Origin: UBA11889 sp002313255
GTDB lineage: Bacteria; Pseudomonadota; Gammaproteobacteria; Pseudomonadales; Azotimanducaceae
Direction of reading: 5' to 3'
Assembly: GCA_913045265.1 (NCBI GenBank)
Contig: CAJWQX010000047.1
Span: 1 to 21,825, forward strand
DNA: 21,825 nt
The number at the start of each line of letters is the position of its first letter. Within the stretch, counting starts at the first letter, position 1. A program made the position numbers and the translations under genes. Below the pieces are notes generated by a model. That model did no database searches. It saw nothing but the letters and a program-made list of their open reading frames with translations, and had not been told where the DNA came from. Below are positions 21,375 through 21,825 of this stretch, in pieces.

Positions 21375-21825
21375 AATTGGCTAGCACCCATTCCTTAATA
21401 GCGAGCATCACTTCGGGAGCTAACGTTTCATCGATCACCCCGTATTCCGACGGCAAGCCCGTCGTCGCGTGTTGAAACAGGTGATTCAGGTCTGGAAAAG
21501 TTTGAACCTCGATCTTCCCGTGGTTCGTGTTGATTTTTTCTAGCACAGGAACGCTTTGGTCAGGTGGGACTTGAAGATCCAAGGCACCGTACAACGCAAG
21601 AAGTGGGACCTTGGAAGCTTCAAGGTCAACACGCGGATCGTAGCCCAAGAAGTAACGAAACCAATCCGTCACGATAGCGTCGACCTGGACCTCGTCGTTG
21701 AGGTTCAGCAATTTTCGTTCGACCGCGTCGAAGCCTGCTAACGCTGACTGATAGATGTCTCTCGCAATCGCGCGTCGTTCGTCGAAACTCCCATTCATAC
21801 GGGCAACTGTATAAAGCGATTCATT
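21370..21825 (-). CDS. Alpha/beta hydrolase, C-terminal part (5' end outside window)
   Basis: The frame is open to the window edge, so only the last 151 residues of the gene are visible; the apparent ATG at 21798 is internal. The sequence matches the C-terminal part of the alpha/beta hydrolase fold: the strand VPLLALYGALDLQVPPDQS carries the catalytic acid (the Asp of ALD), and the segment TFPDLNHLFQHA carries the catalytic His; the nucleophile Ser would lie beyond the edge. The end EYGVIDETLAPEVMLAIKEWV is typical of serine-aminopeptidase-like or dienelactone-type hydrolases. Substrate unknown. It lies upstream of pyrF on the same strand but is separated by the AT-rich island. Confidence 0.85.
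   Translation of the reverse strand, partial: NESLYTVARMNGSFDERRAIARDIYQSALAGFDAVERKLLNLNDEVQVDAIVTDWFRYFLGYDPRVDLEASKVPLLALYGALDLQVPPDQSVPVLEKINTNHGKIEVQTFPDLNHLFQHATTGLPSEYGVIDETLAPEVMLAIKEWVLANC

Overview
The window looks like a chromosomal segment of a gammaproteobacterium, probably a marine or environmental lineage. The main reasons are the uvrC-pgsA-tRNA-Cys order, the E. coli-like tRNA-Cys with encoded CCA and U73, and a catabolic gene set (glutaryl-CoA dehydrogenase, hydantoinase-type HyuA/HyuB, sulfatase, amidohydrolase lipoprotein). Base composition is roughly balanced by eye. The taxonomic placement is inference. I see no transposase, phage gene, CRISPR array or rRNA.

Left part (1-6250). 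A short + strand reading frame of uncertain status ends at 195. A DUF2784 membrane protein and a small secreted MORN/YwqK-repeat protein follow on the - strand. Then come a + strand pair, an amidohydrolase lipoprotein whose stop overlaps the start of a rubredoxin, and a - strand secreted protein of unknown function. That last gene has a near-consensus sigma70 promoter and a long leader with a 12-bp hairpin. After it are a PPOX-type flavin or F420 reductase-like protein, a divergent VOC (glyoxalase-fold) protein, and a second MORN-repeat protein carrying a C-terminal SH3b domain. The two MORN genes share a spaced motif just upstream of their starts.

Middle (6387-12954). On the - strand lies a tightly overlapped set: CHY zinc-finger protein, HyuA, HyuB (TTGA and TGATG junctions). 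It diverges from a + strand pair, a PRPP synthetase homologue with altered signature residues and a formylglycine-type sulfatase. The two transcription units start 42 bp apart. The CHY-HyuA-HyuB unit is the best candidate here for an undescribed system: a small Cys/His-rich zinc protein translationally coupled to an ATP-dependent hydantoinase/carboxylase pair, recalling in layout (not in proven homology) the small zinc subunit of acetone carboxylase.

Right part (12956-21825), all on the - strand. In order of transcription it holds the end of an alpha/beta hydrolase cut by the window edge, an AT-rich intergenic island, pyrF (long, type 2), a glutaryl-CoA dehydrogenase, a family 5-like uracil-DNA glycosylase, uvrC, pgsA, tRNA-Cys and a two-repeat M16 zinc peptidase with signal peptide. 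The glycosylase, uvrC and pgsA are closely packed and link base-excision repair, nucleotide-excision repair and phospholipid synthesis. The peptidase gene converges on the sulfatase gene, with one base between their stop codons.
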